A stretch of DNA of 14,956 nucleotides from an uncultured Alphaproteobacteria bacterium (lineage in GTDB: Bacteria > Pseudomonadota > Alphaproteobacteria > Rhodobacterales > Rhodobacteraceae): NCBI GenBank assembly GCA_929200295.1, contig CAKMZE010000011.1, positions 19,876-34,831 of the forward strand, written 5' to 3'. A program made the position numbers and the translations under genes. The notes beneath the pieces were generated by a model. It did not search any database, had not been told where the DNA came from, and worked only from the letters and a program-made list of their open reading frames with translations. Shown one piece after another: positions 14,299-14,956 of the stretch (position 1 is the first letter of the stretch; every line of letters begins with the position of its first letter).

Positions 14299-14956
14299 AT
14301 GATGACACAAGCACCGGCGCAAATGCCTCAATTCGCTTTGCGTAGCATTTTTGATGAATTGAAAAACGTGTTTCCAAATGGGACTGTTGCAAAGCAAAAT
14401 TATCAACACTTGATTGTGGGTTATAAAGAGCTCGCTTTCGTGCCGGAACTACCAACAGATATCTTTGCAGGGATCGGTCACATTTGCAGGGTAAGTGGCG
14501 CCATTGGCTATTTCAACCCAGATCCAAACGCTGGGCCGTCATGCGATAACATGTTCAGCTTGAGCGTTGATGAAAAAGAGGAACTCAATGACATCGCTAA
14601 GAAATGGCGGGTAAACAGCGACCCAGAACGTGTTCAAGAGTTATGGACCGCATTTCTAAAGTTCGGCGATGTGCCAATTAATATTCGCCAAGCAAAAAGC
14701 AAAGAGCATGATCTTAAGTGGTGCAAAATCGCCTTTAAACTGCTCATCATCGCAGATATCGCCGCTGAGGGGATCGGACGCCATGCTGCGACCGGGGAAG
14801 AGAACCGCTTTAATCAAGTGACACTTGCTTATCATAGTGAAGCGGATAGCCAAGAAGAAGTTAGTGATAAAATGTACAAACAAAGCCGGTTTCCGGCTTC
14901 TTTGGCACTTTATGCAGATCGAGAGGTGGTTTGCGTTCAATCCACACGCAGGGTTT
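14299..14956 (+). CDS. Uncharacterised protein, truncated by the window edge
   Basis: A reading frame starts at ATG 14299 (a second ATG follows at once) and stays open for 219 codons to the end of the window, so the C terminus is missing. No stop occurs and the composition is protein-like. I do not recognise the family with confidence. Visible features: a predicted soluble, charged N-terminal part, no signal peptide, a conserved-looking amphipathic helix WCKIAFKLLIIADIAAEGIG at 141-160, an acidic linker (EADSQEEVSDK), and a hydrophobic strand VVCVQ at 210-214 followed by basic residues. There is no good ribosome site before the ATG. Codon use (AAA, AAT, CAA) and base composition are more AT-rich than asd next door, a hint of separate origin. 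I have a weak memory of similar W-x-K-x-A-x-K-L-L-x-I-A-D and V-V-C-V-Q segments in long uncharacterised bacterial proteins, which cannot be tested here. Confidence 0.7.
   Translation, partial: MMTQAPAQMPQFALRSIFDELKNVFPNGTVAKQNYQHLIVGYKELAFVPELPTDIFAGIGHICRVSGAIGYFNPDPNAGPSCDNMFSLSVDEKEELNDIAKKWRVNSDPERVQELWTAFLKFGDVPINIRQAKSKEHDLKWCKIAFKLLIIADIAAEGIGRHAATGEENRFNQVTLAYHSEADSQEEVSDKMYKQSRFPASLALYADREVVCVQSTRRV

Noticed and set aside
14656..14940. 94-residue minus-strand frame at the right end
   Set aside because: It is antisense to the longer open frame from 14299, which has a promoter-like sequence and better protein-like composition.

Overview
The window looks like a chromosomal segment of an alphaproteobacterium, most likely a marine Rhodobacterales (Roseobacter-group) species. 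This is inferred from moderately high GC, a complete TRAP transporter next to a GMC oxidoreductase and an IclR regulator, an HspQ protein, and the aspartate-semialdehyde dehydrogenase type. No rRNA, tRNA, CRISPR array, insertion sequence or phage gene was seen.

Layout. Bases 1-235 hold no gene but have two strong inverted repeats; the larger (36-201) has 22-base arms and looks like a MITE-sized element or a structured RNA. At 245-3042 is a translationally coupled pair: a fused ADP-forming acyl-CoA synthetase and a crotonase very similar to carnitinyl-CoA dehydratase (CaiD). Together they can activate a carboxylic acid to its CoA thioester and hydrate or dehydrate it. A palindromic terminator-like repeat separates this pair from two minus-strand genes: a lytic transglycosylase lipoprotein and an AEC-family permease. 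The small stress gene hspQ diverges from the permease.

The core (5057-12777) is a catabolic locus. A GMC-type alcohol dehydrogenase (minus) diverges from a plus-strand series: dctP (Tat-exported binding protein), dctQ, dctM, an IclR regulator, an Asp/Glu-racemase-like protein and an MFS transporter. The 138-base divergent promoter region carries a 22-base palindrome and a second 19-base inverted repeat, the best operator candidates for the IclR protein. dctP is followed by strong hairpins that probably reduce transcription into dctQM, and dctP has a distinct codon bias suggesting high expression. Most genes in the series overlap or abut, which suggests one regulon for uptake and oxidation of one carboxylated, possibly alcohol-bearing, compound. 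The substrate cannot be read from the sequence.

The right end carries the housekeeping gene asd, a 71-residue protein of unknown function converging on it with a one-base gap, and a 5'-partial-window gene: an uncharacterised protein starting at 14299 and open to the window edge (219 codons visible). This last gene is more AT-rich, has its own promoter-like sequence, is not recognised, and is the best candidate for accessory or undescribed biology here.
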